Origin: JACKHO01 sp041398745
Lineage (GTDB): Bacteria > Planctomycetota > Planctomycetia > Planctomycetales > Planctomycetaceae
Assembly (NCBI GenBank): GCA_041398745.1
Contig: JAWKUB010000003.1
Location: 744,001-808,000 of the forward strand
Length of the DNA stretch: 64,000 nucleotides
Reading direction: 5' to 3'
The translations under genes were made by a program, and so were the position numbers. The notes beneath the pieces are model-generated. The model ran no database searches, was not told where the DNA came from, and saw only the letters and a list, made by a program, of their open reading frames with translations. Positions 1 to 8,231 of this stretch are shown here, piece after piece (within the stretch, counting starts at the first letter, position 1; each line of letters starts with the position of its first letter).

Positions 1-258
1 CTGTCGATGGCTGGCGTACCTTGGTTCTTCGATGAGAAGCTGCGAGCCTATCGGGTGCGAACGGGTTACAAGTTCCCCCTGCTGGAAGAGCATTTGCAAA
101 AGGCCCCCGTTCCAAACGACCTGCCTGATAACTTGAGCGTCCTGGCAGAGAAGCTCATTCGGAGCGGAAACGCATTTGCCTCAGCTCTTCAGGAATTCCT
201 AGATGTCTTGAAAGCGACCGCTGAAAAGACCAGGACGACCCCCAGCATTGACGATTAG
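1..258 (+). CDS. C-terminal fragment of an HTH-type regulator (runs off the left edge)
   Basis: The frame is open from base 1, so the ATG at 7 is probably internal and the protein starts outside the window. The segment around AGVPWFFDEKLRAYRVRTGY resembles the wing of the N-terminal HTH domain of DeoR/WYL-type regulators, where a phrase like 'AGVPxxYDxxxxxYRL' follows the recognition helix. No WYL domain follows: the protein ends after about 60 more residues that are predicted helical. It may be a short DNA-binding protein of the integrated element whose integrase lies at 1772-3034. Identification rests on one motif and is tentative. Confidence 0.5.
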   Translation: MSMAGVPWFFDEKLRAYRVRTGYKFPLLEEHLQKAPVPNDLPDNLSVLAEKLIRSGNAFASALQEFLDVLKATAEKTRTTPSIDD

Positions 259-525
259 AGCCGCCAAGAAGGTGCGATGGTCGCAAGTCGATTTGCAGAA
301 AGACCTTGCAGCGAATCCACGCGGCAGCTTCTACGCAATGGGTCATCAGGAGTCTCATAAACCAAGTGTCTTGTGGTTGGGCAAAAAAAGAACGTAGTGG
401 CTAGGGGCGGCATTACAGCCGATTTAGCGCCCACGTCACTTTGACTCGACCAGAAGAATGACATTGACCTGTGGCACCGAGCATCGTGCCTCATCATTCA
501 ATGGAAACTTGATTGGAAGAATTCA

Positions 526-1314
526 ATGACAACTACTGAAGCCTTTGCTGAATTTTGGATCGTCGTTCGCCGCAACGAGGAGTACCTCAAAATGTACGGC
601 CAGCACGAAATCCCGCAATGGGAGGACCTTAAACATGATGATCTTGTCGAAGTGTACGGCAATGTGCAGAAGCATCTCTCACCGGTCTGTTCGGAACGCA
701 TGTTTGATGGCCCTGGAGGGGAAGATCGCTTCTATGCTCAGAATTACCACGAGGCCCTTGTTGAAGTGCTTAACCCACCCGAGCGATGGTTTCGACAGCT
801 ATGGATGTTGAATTCACCTGAGTACATCGCCCTCAAGAAGGGAGCTAAGGATGACGAGGACCGGTTACTCAATCGCACGCAGCCTTTGCAGATTGATGAC
901 CCACAATCCCAAAAGAAGAAGAGGTCTTACCGGAAAAAGAACAAAGATGAACTGTTCGGAAAAAAAGCCATGCTCGTTCTCCATTGGTTAATCCAGCATC
1001 ACGGCAACAGCTCCGGAAATCCATCATCTACGCCAGTAACCGAATCGGAACTGGCTGACAGGATGACACGGGAAGGTACAGAGATTTCGCAGCCAACCGT
1101 ATCCCGAGCGTTTAAGCAACTCATGGGAGAAGTGGACCAATATCCCAAACTAAGAGGAGCAACAAAATACACGGAACTCTGTGATGGCGGTGAGATCTGC
1201 GATGCACTCAATCAGCTGACGTTCAAGTCCAATCGGTACCTTGATCGTCTAGTTGCCGACGTCCGTGAACACTCGGTCGGCAACGTCGATCAGTACCATG
1301 ACCGGGGCTACTAG
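526..1314 (+). CDS. Hypothetical protein with C-terminal winged-helix/HTH region
   Basis: A 262-aa protein I do not recognise as a family. The N-terminal ~120 residues are acidic and aromatic-rich. A lysine/arginine-rich linker (around residues 125-145, QKKKRSYRKKNK) follows. The C-terminal part reads like a winged helix: a hydrophobic helix (AMLVLHWLIQHH), then ELADRM, then ISQPTVSRAFKQLMGE, the last typical of a recognition helix. It precedes an excisionase-like gene and a tyrosine recombinase on the same strand. It could be a regulator or replication/transfer control protein of the integrated element; that role is inferred from position only. Confidence 0.6.
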   Translation: MTTTEAFAEFWIVVRRNEEYLKMYGQHEIPQWEDLKHDDLVEVYGNVQKHLSPVCSERMFDGPGGEDRFYAQNYHEALVEVLNPPERWFRQLWMLNSPEYIALKKGAKDDEDRLLNRTQPLQIDDPQSQKKKRSYRKKNKDELFGKKAMLVLHWLIQHHGNSSGNPSSTPVTESELADRMTREGTEISQPTVSRAFKQLMGEVDQYPKLRGATKYTELCDGGEICDALNQLTFKSNRYLDRLVADVREHSVGNVDQYHDRGY

Positions 1315-1325
1315 GCTTGGAATCC

Positions 1326-1337
1326 ATTCACGTGAAT
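1326..1337. promoter_or_regulatory. 12-bp perfect palindrome ATTCACGTGAAT
   Basis: A perfect palindrome lies in the 174-nt gap between the HTH protein (ends 1314) and the excisionase-like gene (starts 1489). Its size and position suit an operator for a dimeric regulator controlling the excisionase/integrase transcript. No binding data; one 12-bp palindrome in a short gap could be chance. Confidence 0.3.
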
Positions 1338-1488
1338 TGTGCTGTTTGAATACTGCGAGGATTGCAGCTCGCACGTAATCGCATTCGCCATGGTCACTTC
1401 GGGAATACAGTGCACTTTCTCTGGGTATCTCTGAATAGACATCGGCAATTAGTGGAAAGCCCTAGCCACTACCCTGAGAGGATTACGC

Positions 1489-1725
1489 ATGGCGACGCAA
1501 GTCGACTCCGTGGAAGGAGTCATCAATCCCGATGAACTCTACACTCTTCGAGCATTCAAAAGGCGTCTCGGTATCTCCGATGCGACGCTCAGGGCCGCTC
1601 GACGAGCAGGCTTGAAGGTTTCTTACCTACACAAGCAGGGATTCGTCCATGGACGAGACTGGATTGAATACGTCCTCAGCTGCAGTCGCTCCTCGTCCGT
1701 TGAACCCACGTCTGTCAGTGAGTGA
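1489..1725 (+). CDS. Excisionase-like small HTH protein
   Basis: 78 aa. The core (residues ~15-65) follows the pattern of MerR-like/excisionase DNA-binding domains: YTLRAFKRRLGISDATLRAARRAGLKV gives helix-turn-helix, followed by a wing and HGRDWIEYV. It sits directly before the tyrosine recombinase on the same strand, the usual place for a recombination directionality factor. Its 3' end lies 46 nt before the preferred integrase start. It could instead be a plain transcriptional regulator. Confidence 0.65.
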   Translation: MATQVDSVEGVINPDELYTLRAFKRRLGISDATLRAARRAGLKVSYLHKQGFVHGRDWIEYVLSCSRSSSVEPTSVSE

Positions 1726-1771
1726 TTCCACGATCACTCGCCCAACGAAGGTCAACAGACGGAGACGCGAT

Positions 1772-3034
1772 ATGGCGAAAAATAAGCCTGCAGACTCACT
1801 ACACACGAAAGTCCCAAAGGTTCGAATTGTTCGCCCTTCGGGTCGCCCCTTCCAACTTCGATACACCTGCCCATCCGCTGGACGCGAGATCCGAATTTCG
1901 ACAGGTGGACGCGATGAGCAGGAAGCGAAACGGTTGCAGCGGGAACTGGAAGCGAGACTGCTTCTCGGCATGGAAACGCAACCACAAGCGAAGAGAGTCT
2001 TGGGGCCGGAGATGGACTGGTCGGACTTTCGCGAAGAATACCGCGTACTTCATCTGACGACGGTTCGAGATGGGACTGCAACTCACGCGGAAAGCCGATT
2101 GGATTTGGCGGAACGGATTCTGAGACCAAAATCACTGGGAGACATCGCCAATCCAAATGCCCTTCAGCAGCTGCAGGCGCGGCTCCTCGCTGGTGCTTGC
2201 AGTGCCAGGAAGTGCCCCCGTTCCCCACACACGGTCAAGGGATATATGACGTCAATCATTGCGGCACTGAACTGGGCCTACCTGCAAGGATGGCTGACCG
2301 ACAAACCTCGAGTTCAAAAGATCAAAACAGCGAAACAGAAAGTGATGAAAGGACGTCCCATCACATCGAAGGAATTCGAGGAACTCTTGAATGCGACGGG
2401 GAAGGTCGTTGGGAAAGATGTCGCGGAATCTTGGAAACACGTTCTCCGTGGTCTGTGGGAATCAGCGTTACGTATCGAGGAACTGATGCATGTCTCCTGG
2501 GATATTCCTGGAACGATTCACCCCATCTGGAAAACGAAGCAATTGCCGATTCTGGAAATCCCGGCAGCAATGCAAAAGAATGATACGGACGAATGCATTC
2601 CTCTCCTCCCAGGGTTTGAGAAAGTGCTCCTCGAAACACCCCGGGAACAGCAGACCGGCTGGGTCTTCAATCCAGGATCACTGCAGCGAAAAATCGGCAG
2701 AAGCGTTTCCCATCAGCGACCGAAAGCTGATTGGATCGGGAAGGTCATTGCACGTATCGGCAACGAGGCAGGCATCGTTGTCGAACAAGCCAACGAACGC
2801 ACGGGACGACCGGTGAAGTACGCGTCAGCCCACGACCTCCGACGATCCTGTGGAGAACGGCTGCGGGATGCGGGAGTTCCGCCATTGGTGATTTGCCGCG
2901 TGATGAGGCACTCATCGTGGGAGACGACTCGGAAGCACTACGCCCCTGGAAACATTCAACGGGACGCGGAGGTCTTGCGGGAGTCACTTCAGCCAAAGAC
3001 GGCCGAATCGGAGCCCTCGAAAGCAGCATCTTGA
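1772..3034 (+). CDS. Tyrosine recombinase / phage-type integrase
   Basis: Site-specific recombinase of the lambda-integrase superfamily. The reading frame is open back to an ATG at 1649, but that would overlap the excisionase-like gene by 77 nt. The ATG at 1772 (MAKNKPADS) has GGAG eight nt upstream and is preferred, giving 420 aa. The catalytic set is complete: Arg in ALRIEEL (~residue 233), HDLRR (~353-357), the RHSSWETT His box (~379) and the nucleophilic Tyr in KHYAPGN (~390). An N-terminal Arm/SAM-like DNA-binding region precedes the catalytic domain. Fifty-odd bases after the stop lies the 3' half of a tRNA-Arg-like sequence, the usual target of such integrases, so this is probably the integrase of an element extending to the left of the window. 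Confidence 0.93.
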   Translation: MAKNKPADSLHTKVPKVRIVRPSGRPFQLRYTCPSAGREIRISTGGRDEQEAKRLQRELEARLLLGMETQPQAKRVLGPEMDWSDFREEYRVLHLTTVRDGTATHAESRLDLAERILRPKSLGDIANPNALQQLQARLLAGACSARKCPRSPHTVKGYMTSIIAALNWAYLQGWLTDKPRVQKIKTAKQKVMKGRPITSKEFEELLNATGKVVGKDVAESWKHVLRGLWESALRIEELMHVSWDIPGTIHPIWKTKQLPILEIPAAMQKNDTDECIPLLPGFEKVLLETPREQQTGWVFNPGSLQRKIGRSVSHQRPKADWIGKVIARIGNEAGIVVEQANERTGRPVKYASAHDLRRSCGERLRDAGVPPLVICRVMRHSSWETTRKHYAPGNIQRDAEVLRESLQPKTAESEPSKAAS

Positions 3035-3087
3035 CCTGTACCCACTTTTTTATGGGTACACTTTTGGAGGCGTTTGACGTAAGTCAT

Positions 3088-3133
3088 TACCCCCGACAGG
3101 ATTCGAACCTGTGACCTTCGGTTTAGGAAACGA
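3088..3133 (-). other. 3' half of a tRNA-Arg(CCT)-like gene; candidate attachment site
   Basis: Read on the minus strand, the sequence gives an anticodon loop TTCCTAA (anticodon CCT), the 3' anticodon strand ACCGA, a variable loop, a perfect T-stem/loop (ACAGG TTCGAAT CCTGT) and a 3' acceptor strand CGGGGGT plus discriminator A. The matching 5' acceptor strand and D-arm are absent, and pairing already fails in the 5' anticodon stem. This is therefore only the 3' part of a tRNA. Such partial copies mark att sites of tyrosine integrases, and one sits 50 nt from its end. The intact tRNA would lie outside the window. Confidence 0.7.
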
Positions 3134-3140
3134 TATCCTG

Positions 3141-3237
3141 CACTCTCATCAGCGGTCTTAAGACTCGGTACGCCCTTATCTTATGTCTTTGAGGCAGATT
3201 TGCAAACTGACGTAATTCCGTACGTCGCGTAACGACT
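3141..3237. repeat. Diverged ~100-nt direct repeat, copy 1
   Basis: This segment, from CACTCTCATCAGC to just past AATTCCGTACGTC, aligns with 12846-12942. Shared words include CACTCTCA, GTCTTAAG, CAGAT(T/C)TGCAA and AATTCCGTA. It lies immediately beside the tRNA fragment. It also holds a short inverted repeat, GACGTA-N5-TACGTC. The remaining DNA from 3238 to 3575 has a second AATTCCGTA near 3270 and no convincing gene. Confidence 0.6.
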
Positions 3238-3575
3238 TAGAACAGTATTCTGAGGGTTTCTCCGTAATTCCGTAGAGGGCTTTATCGCCCAGAGACCGTG
3301 CGGGCTGCGGCATTACGCGACGATGATTTCTGAAACGCTCGACAGATCGTGAATCACGAGCATCAAATCAACAAGCAGCTGCAAAGCAAACAGCGGATCT
3401 CGACGGGGCATGACAAGCTCCAAGATTGGGGTGAGGGAACACTGTCATGTCGCTGCGAGAGCGAGCCCAGAGGTTGAGTCGAAATCTATAAAACTTTCCA
3501 ACAGTCCAAGCCGAGTCACCGCCAAGGGCATGCCACCGCAAGATTCCCAATTCGTCGGATTAGAGGTGTTGGTGG

Positions 3576-4214
3576 CTAGCACGTGGGGTCAGAATCCGAA
3601 GTGCTCGATTCTTCTATCGTTCCATCCACATCAAACTCCGACCACAGCTCTTTGATGCGGGCGATTTTTCTTTTTACTCCACTCCGCGAGATATCGAGCT
3701 CATCGGAGATTTCGTCGTAGGTGTAACCTTCGAGTTTAAGCAGGGCGATTTGTTTGAGCGTGTCATCGTCAAGGCAATTAAGTAGTTCGCTGCACTCAGA
3801 CATGAGGTCGGCGACGAGACGCTCGTCGGGGAATCCAGCGAGACCGGGGGTTTCTTGATCATTTGCATTTTGAAACACTGACTCGCCACGCACATGACCT
3901 CCACCACGTTTCTGCGCTTTGGCTCTTTCCTTCGTTCGGTTGGCTTTGCGAATGACGATAGTGACCAGCACCTTCCAAAGTTCGTCACGGTTGCTGAGGT
4001 TCTCAAAGCGTCCCTGTTCTGCGGAAGTGAAGAAGCTCTGCATGGCGCTAAGTGCCACATCTTCCTCGTCACGGTCCCTTTTGGGGAACATTGCCAAGTT
4101 TCGCTTCGCCACATTGACGAGTTTGCTGAAGTACGTGTCCCAGAGTTCCTGACACGCTTCTTCATCACGTCCTTCCTGGACACGTTGCAGATAGAGGCTG
4201 ATTTCATCGGTCAT
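3576..4214 (-). CDS. ECF-type RNA polymerase sigma factor
   Basis: An extracytoplasmic-function sigma factor of the planctomycete kind. The frame is open to 4253, but the ATG at 4214 (MTDEISLYLQ) has an AGGA upstream and gives a 212-aa protein of normal length. Region 2 is seen in the acidic helix with DEEDVALSAMQSFF and in LWKVLVTIVIRKANRTKERAKAQ. Region 4 is seen in LLKLEGYTYDEISDELDISR and SGVKRKIARIKELW, an HTH with the usual 'E-I-A/S-x-x-L' pattern. No anti-sigma gene lies beside it. Three transcription units nearby carry the same promoter-like box, and this protein is the obvious candidate to read it. That link is inference. Confidence 0.9.
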   Translation of the reverse strand: MTDEISLYLQRVQEGRDEEACQELWDTYFSKLVNVAKRNLAMFPKRDRDEEDVALSAMQSFFTSAEQGRFENLSNRDELWKVLVTIVIRKANRTKERAKAQKRGGGHVRGESVFQNANDQETPGLAGFPDERLVADLMSECSELLNCLDDDTLKQIALLKLEGYTYDEISDELDISRSGVKRKIARIKELWSEFDVDGTIEESSTSDSDPTC

Positions 4215-4324
4215 GGCAGTATCCTGTTTGCATTCAGTTTGAGAAAGCAGCACTTTAATGCAGCTGCAATGGGGAATGAACTTGGAGCCACCGAACTGTA
4301 TGCCGACTGGCGATCATGCTTTGG

Positions 4325-4564
4325 CTAGTCGCAGTCTGTACTCGTGCTACCGTCACACGGTGACCATGCAGTGAAGCAATCTGCGCCGCCGGTAGAGCCA
4401 TCGCACGGCGGAGCCGCAGTAAAGCAGTCGGCACCGCCTGTGCCGCTGTCGCACGGCTCGCAGGCACTCGGCACTGTGGGAGCGGGTACGGGATTGGCCT
4501 TAGAGGCGACGGCGAGGCAAATGACGAACAGCAGTGAGGCCAGGAATACGTTGACTTTGAACAT
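4325..4564 (-). CDS. Small exported Cys-rich repeat protein
   Basis: 79 aa. It has a clear signal peptide (MFKVNVFLASLLFVICLAVASKA), a Pro-rich spacer, then three copies of a motif with the core PCD-x-x-(T)G and a paired DC (CEPCDSGTGGADC, PPCDGSTGGADC, SPCDGSTSTDCD). The start is fixed by AGGA ahead of the ATG. The gene lies 62 nt after 4627-4770, which encodes a near-identical signal peptide and first motif; even the leader (GGGAACTTCCT...CAGTGTG) is repeated, so the pair arose by tandem duplication. Exported and probably disulfide-bonded; function unknown. I know of no named family. Confidence 0.7.
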   Translation of the reverse strand: MFKVNVFLASLLFVICLAVASKANPVPAPTVPSACEPCDSGTGGADCFTAAPPCDGSTGGADCFTAWSPCDGSTSTDCD

Positions 4565-4626
4565 GGGAACTTCCTGCGGGCAGTGTGGTTTTAAGATTTT
4601 ACGGTGGGGGGCTTATTCGATTTCGG

Positions 4627-4770
4627 CTAGTCGCAGCCTCCACCCGTGCCGGAGTCGCACGGCTCGCAGGCACTCGGTGCTGAGGGAGCGGGTACGGAAT
4701 TGGCCTTGGAGGCGGCGGCCAGGCAAATGACGAACAGCAGCGAGGCCAGGAATACGTTGACTTTGAACAT
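4627..4770 (-). CDS. Very small exported Cys-containing protein, paralogue of the next gene
   Basis: 47 aa from the ATG at 4770, with an AGGAAG ribosome site. The frame stays open upstream to 4965, but the conserved leader and the signal peptide fix this start. Signal peptide MFKVNVFLASLLFVICLAAASKA is followed by a Pro/Ala spacer and a single CEPCDSGTGGGCD motif. It is a shortened duplicate of 4325-4564. It is the first gene after the promoter-like box at 4837-4868, so the pair is probably co-transcribed. Confidence 0.65.
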   Translation of the reverse strand: MFKVNVFLASLLFVICLAAASKANSVPAPSAPSACEPCDSGTGGGCD

Positions 4771-4811
4771 GGGAACTTCCTTCGGACAGTGTGTTTTTAA
4801 AGTTGTGAACT

Positions 4812-4833
4812 GCGGGAGGTCATTGCCTCCCGC
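4812..4833 (-). promoter_or_regulatory. Perfect 8-bp hairpin at the predicted 5' end of the mRNA
   Basis: GCGGGAGG-tcattg-CCTCCCGC lies just downstream (in the direction of transcription) of the CATGTCA box at 4837-4843, so it would sit at the very 5' end of the transcript. A 5'-terminal hairpin can protect mRNA from decay, or could be a protein or RNA target. Structure is seen; role is inferred. Confidence 0.4.
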
Positions 4834-4836
4834 CTT

Positions 4837-4868
4837 TGACATGCGGAAACGGCAGGACCACAGGGTCA
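4837..4868 (-). promoter_or_regulatory. ECF-like promoter box, copy A (TGACCCTG-N17-CATGTCA)
   Basis: On the minus strand, TGACCCTG (4861-4868) and CATGTCA (4837-4843) are separated by exactly 17 nt, about 65 nt before the start of the 47-aa exported protein. The same two words with the same spacing occur before 6016-6249 and before 10890-11381. A TGTCA-type -10 and a 17-nt spacer resemble ECF promoters. The region further upstream is AT-rich. Confidence 0.6.
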
Positions 4869-5103
4869 GGATTTGGAGAATCTTTTCCAAAAAACTTAGA
4901 AAACCTGAGCCGCAGACACCCCGGCGAGCCGTAAGTGTTTTCCCGAAAAGAAATTGCACAAGCACCCCGGGATTCTTCTGTGAGGCAGTTCAGGGTACCG
5001 GAAGGCTCAAAAAATGCCGTTGGCGGCGACCGGGCAGGACCATGGCCCGAGGCCTGCCAGCCTGCGGCTCACAGGGTGACTGGAAGCCATTGCAGGAGTT
5101 GCT

Positions 5104-5820
5104 CTAGAAAATGCTGGGAACTTCCTGTTCTTTGAGTTTCACGTCGTGCCCGCTGGGGGTGCGTTCCAGGGTTTCGGGGTCGACGTTGTAACCGAACTCG
5201 GTCGACTCGCCCACAAGGACCTCACCCTCCAGCCAAAAGGCGCGTGTTCCGACGCTGGCAATGGGGGTGTATTCGCCAGAGCGACTGAATCCGTCGCCGT
5301 ACAGGCCGTGGGTTGTTCTGACCCAGAGTTTGCCATTCTCCAGCTTCACCTCCATATCGGAGCGGCCCCCACCCAGTCCATGACCATTTGAGCCGATAAG
5401 GCCCGCCGTCGAGCCGAGCAGCTTGCCGGTCGACAGGGAACGGTGAATGACCCACCGCGAACCGCTCACCCGGTCTTCAACGCGGGCGGAGTCTTCAATG
5501 CGGTTTCCCGCGTCATCCAAATCCCAGAGTGTCTGCTTGATTAAATACAGGACGTCAATGGCCACAGCCTTGTCGACTTTCGTGACTTTGACGAACACGG
5601 TGCGGCGCGTGAACTCCGAGTCCAATGCCTGCCCATTAATGTGTGATTTCACGGTGGTTTCGACGACCCGGCCCACCAGGTTGGTCTCCGCGAAATCTGC
5701 GAGTTCCTGAACGGGGTCGAGTTCTGCCTGCTCCGCTGTAGCCGGTTCGTCGGCGAATGCCGTAGCGACAAACAGGGCAAGGATAGCAGCGAGTGCCAGT
5801 GGAAATTTGTGAGGAAACAT
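5104..5820 (-). CDS. Exported protein of unknown function
   Basis: 238 aa with a signal peptide (MFPHKFPLALAAILALFVATAFADEPA). The mature part is rich in short beta-type stretches and has single-domain character. It includes NLVGRVVETTVKSHINGQ and RRTVFVKVTKVDKAVAIDVLYLIKQ, then a Gly-rich segment (GSNGHGLGGGRSD). I recognise no catalytic motif. It is on the same strand as the Cys-rich exported proteins on both sides, but its own leader (5821-6015) lacks the TGACCCTG/CATGTCA box. The gap between it and 4770 holds copy A of that box. Confidence 0.75.
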   Translation of the reverse strand: MFPHKFPLALAAILALFVATAFADEPATAEQAELDPVQELADFAETNLVGRVVETTVKSHINGQALDSEFTRRTVFVKVTKVDKAVAIDVLYLIKQTLWDLDDAGNRIEDSARVEDRVSGSRWVIHRSLSTGKLLGSTAGLIGSNGHGLGGGRSDMEVKLENGKLWVRTTHGLYGDGFSRSGEYTPIASVGTRAFWLEGEVLVGESTEFGYNVDPETLERTPSGHDVKLKEQEVPSIF

Positions 5821-6015
5821 ACTTTGCTCCAGGTTTGTGTGTGTGGGGGCTGGTCTCTAAGGCCCGCTTGGCTCTTGCCCAGTGCTGCTGACGACCTGAA
5901 GAGATCTAGAAAGCCGTTGAGAAAGTCACATTCGAGGGACAGACGTCGGGTGGTGGCCCGCTCGGGGGCTGCTGCACGTGCAGGTCACCCACGCCACCCG
6001 ACGCGCTTTGAATCG

Positions 6016-6249
6016 CTAGCAATCCCCAGTCGTGGGGTCACATGGTGGAGCTGGCGCAATGCAGTCGCCGGTTCCTGTATCACATGGTTGCTTTGTCACA
6101 ACGCAATCACCTGTTTGACTGTCGCAGGATGGAGTAGCAGTGACGCAGTCTGCGCCTGTAGTACGATCACATGCCTGAGCACGTGAGGCCAGTGGGCTGC
6201 TGAGGGCAAACAGGGTGAGTAGAGCGATGGAGAGGACGAGACGTTTCAT
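6016..6249 (-). CDS. Small exported Cys-rich repeat protein
   Basis: 77 aa from the ATG at 6249; an alternative ATG three codons upstream at 6258 is equally possible. A signal peptide (MKRLVLSIALLTLFALSSPLASRAQA) is followed by four near-tandem units with the pattern (P/S)CD-x-x-TG-DC: CDRTTGADC, SCDSQTGDC, PCDTGTGDC, PCDPTTGDC. The unit matches that in 4325-4564, so these proteins form one family although the signal peptides differ. It is preceded by copy B of the shared promoter-like box. Function unknown; even cysteine spacing suggests local disulfides or metal binding. Confidence 0.65.
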   Translation of the reverse strand: MKRLVLSIALLTLFALSSPLASRAQACDRTTGADCVTATPSCDSQTGDCVVTKQPCDTGTGDCIAPAPPCDPTTGDC

Positions 6250-6307
6250 GGCGGGCATCTTTCAGTCGGAGTGAATTCGAATTGAGGAGCAACTGACTCC
6301 CCACTCC

Positions 6308-6339
6308 TGACATGTGGAAACAGCCCGGGGGCAGGGTCA
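6308..6339 (-). promoter_or_regulatory. ECF-like promoter box, copy B
   Basis: TGACCCTG (6332-6339, minus strand) and CATGTCA (6308-6314) are 17 nt apart, some 60 nt before the Cys-rich protein gene. Flanking bases are also shared with copy A, including GTTTCC(G/A) directly before CATGTCA. Confidence 0.6.
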
Positions 6340-6503
6340 AATTTCCGAAAAGATTCCTGGAGAAATCTCGAAAGAAGCTCCGCCAGGCGCCCGAGGCAAT
6401 TCGTAACTCTCTTGGCGTAGTTGCCTTGCAAAATGTGATGAGTTTCGTCTGGGTTGTTCCCAGGGGAGCCGGAGACTACGAACCAAGGAGCCTGGGAGGT
6501 AGA

Positions 6504-8165
6504 CTACCAGTTGATTCCATGCGCGGCGTAGCAACGTCTCAATGCTTCAATGTCGAGACAACGAACGCCGCGTTCTCCTGACCGCAGGAAATAGAGCTGA
6601 GCTCCGTCGGGGGCGAAAATAATACGGGTGCAGCGCGCTTCATGAACGTCCGGGAGTTCAAACAGTAGTTCCAGTGAGTCGGCATTGACTCGCCAGTATT
6701 GCACGGTGCCGTCGTTTCGAGCCGATGCGGCGTAAGCACCATTCGGCGTCAATGCCAGTGCCGACACAGAACTGAAGCTCTGCTGGTGCTCGAAACTGTG
6801 AATGTCCGCAGGATCACTGAGGTCATACACCACAAGCCGACCGCGACGGTTGCCAGCCATGCCAACGTGTCCATTGGCGGCCAGGGCGGTTGCGGAGACC
6901 GCCTCATTCGGATCAAACTTTTCCAGCGTGCCGCCCCCAATTTGCTGAGGATTTCCGTCTTGTCCGAAGAGCACAACGACTCCCGAGTCCGTGCCAGCCA
7001 GAATGAACTCACCACCCGTCGCCACAGAGTTGATGTCCTCCGATGCATGAATCCAATCTGACCAGGGCTTGGCCACAGTTTGGGCCAACGTCTCGTCCCA
7101 CTGAACCAGTGAATAATTCACCACGCCGGTCAGACCGCCCAGCGGATGGACTGCAAGCGGTCCCAGCGGAAACTGCTTTTCCGTATGGTCGCGAAACGGA
7201 AGAAACAGAAGCTGGCCGCAAACAACCGTGTCGGCATTCTGCTGCTCCTCACCAGGGAGGGCGAACTGCAACTCTTCACTCGACAGGTCGAGACGATACT
7301 CCGTGACCTCGCGGAGCGTTTCTGACTGAACTGATGGCAGAGTCAACAAGAGCCAACCAGGATAGGCGACGGTCTCGCAGCCGAGTTCCAGTTCGGTCAG
7401 GACTTCCGAACTGGAACCACTCCCGAGAACCGCCGTGACCTTTAGTGACTCAGCAGGGAAGGAGAGCCGACGCGGAAACTGCAGGGCAATTGCCGGACGA
7501 TAGGCACTCGAATTGAATTCGACATTTGCGACGTCCAGGTTCCATCGAACAGTGTGCTCATCGTGTGAACTCGTTGGTAGTGAAACGGCGTCAATGCCCC
7601 TGGCACTCGGAACAGAAACTCCGTCCGGCGACAGAGCAAAGATGTTTCCCGGAATTTGTGCTGCCGCGAGGACTGTCGCCTCGTCGACGAAGGTCACATA
7701 ATTGCCGTGGAACGACCCTTCTGGCGTGATGAGCCCACTGCCGACATCGGCCAGAGCAAAACGCTGAAGTTGTTCGCGCGTCGCAGTGTCTATGACGCGA
7801 ATCTGTGTTCGCCCATTGTGCTTTCGATGTGAGCTCTCGATAGTGGCAATTTGGTCACCGGAAGGACTGAGTGCAAAGTCGTGAACGGGGTGCGGGCCCA
7901 ACGCGTAGTGCCGGTACGGGGAGGGGGTTTCGCTTAACAATTCGGAATTGCCGACAGGTACCACACCACGAACATCGTAGACGCGTAAACGGAGAGCAGA
8001 GTAAACAAAGAGCAGTCCGTGGGCGGGAGCAAATGCGATGTATGGCGTTTCATTTCCAGTGTACTCCAGCTCGCTCAGCAGCCTTCCTGACAAGGCGCTC
8101 CGAACCTCAACTCGATTAGGATCAAAGTTACAGTACACCGACGAACTGTTGACGGAAGTGGTCAT
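6504..8165 (-). CDS. WD40-like beta-propeller protein (second part of a split kinase gene)
   Basis: 553 aa from an ATG at 8165. It is made of repeated blades with WD40-like phrases such as FALSPSGDQIATIES, LALTPNGAYAASARNDGTVQYWRV and IIFAPDGAQLYFLRSG. No signal peptide or membrane segment is seen. It is in the same reading frame as the upstream kinase gene, with one TAA and 21 further open codons between them. There is no ribosome site at a normal distance from 8165 (GGGAGGA lies ~20 nt away). The likely original state is one long kinase-TM-propeller protein; this part may now be expressed poorly, by re-initiation or by readthrough. Confidence 0.75.
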   Translation of the reverse strand: MTTSVNSSSVYCNFDPNRVEVRSALSGRLLSELEYTGNETPYIAFAPAHGLLFVYSALRLRVYDVRGVVPVGNSELLSETPSPYRHYALGPHPVHDFALSPSGDQIATIESSHRKHNGRTQIRVIDTATREQLQRFALADVGSGLITPEGSFHGNYVTFVDEATVLAAAQIPGNIFALSPDGVSVPSARGIDAVSLPTSSHDEHTVRWNLDVANVEFNSSAYRPAIALQFPRRLSFPAESLKVTAVLGSGSSSEVLTELELGCETVAYPGWLLLTLPSVQSETLREVTEYRLDLSSEELQFALPGEEQQNADTVVCGQLLFLPFRDHTEKQFPLGPLAVHPLGGLTGVVNYSLVQWDETLAQTVAKPWSDWIHASEDINSVATGGEFILAGTDSGVVVLFGQDGNPQQIGGGTLEKFDPNEAVSATALAANGHVGMAGNRRGRLVVYDLSDPADIHSFEHQQSFSSVSALALTPNGAYAASARNDGTVQYWRVNADSLELLFELPDVHEARCTRIIFAPDGAQLYFLRSGERGVRCLDIEALRRCYAAHGINW

Positions 8166-8231
8166 GCTACTCAGATTGTGTTTGTCCTCCCAATGATTCA
8201 GGAACAGTCCAAAGTCTCCTGTACGCGGTTA
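8166..8231 (-). other. Single in-frame TAA plus 21 open codons joining the kinase and propeller genes
   Basis: The kinase frame ends in CAC TTC GTT TAA. The next codon and all 21 up to the ATG at 8165 are open in the same frame and encode a plausible linker (PRTGDFGLFLNHWEDKHNLS). Removing the one stop gives a continuous protein of about 1,345 residues, counted from the ATG at 10541. This points to a recent nonsense change, a sequencing error, or programmed readthrough. Confidence 0.75.

Noticed and set aside
3088..3175. Complete tRNA gene
   Set aside because: No 5' acceptor strand or D-arm can be paired with the clear T-arm and acceptor 3' strand.
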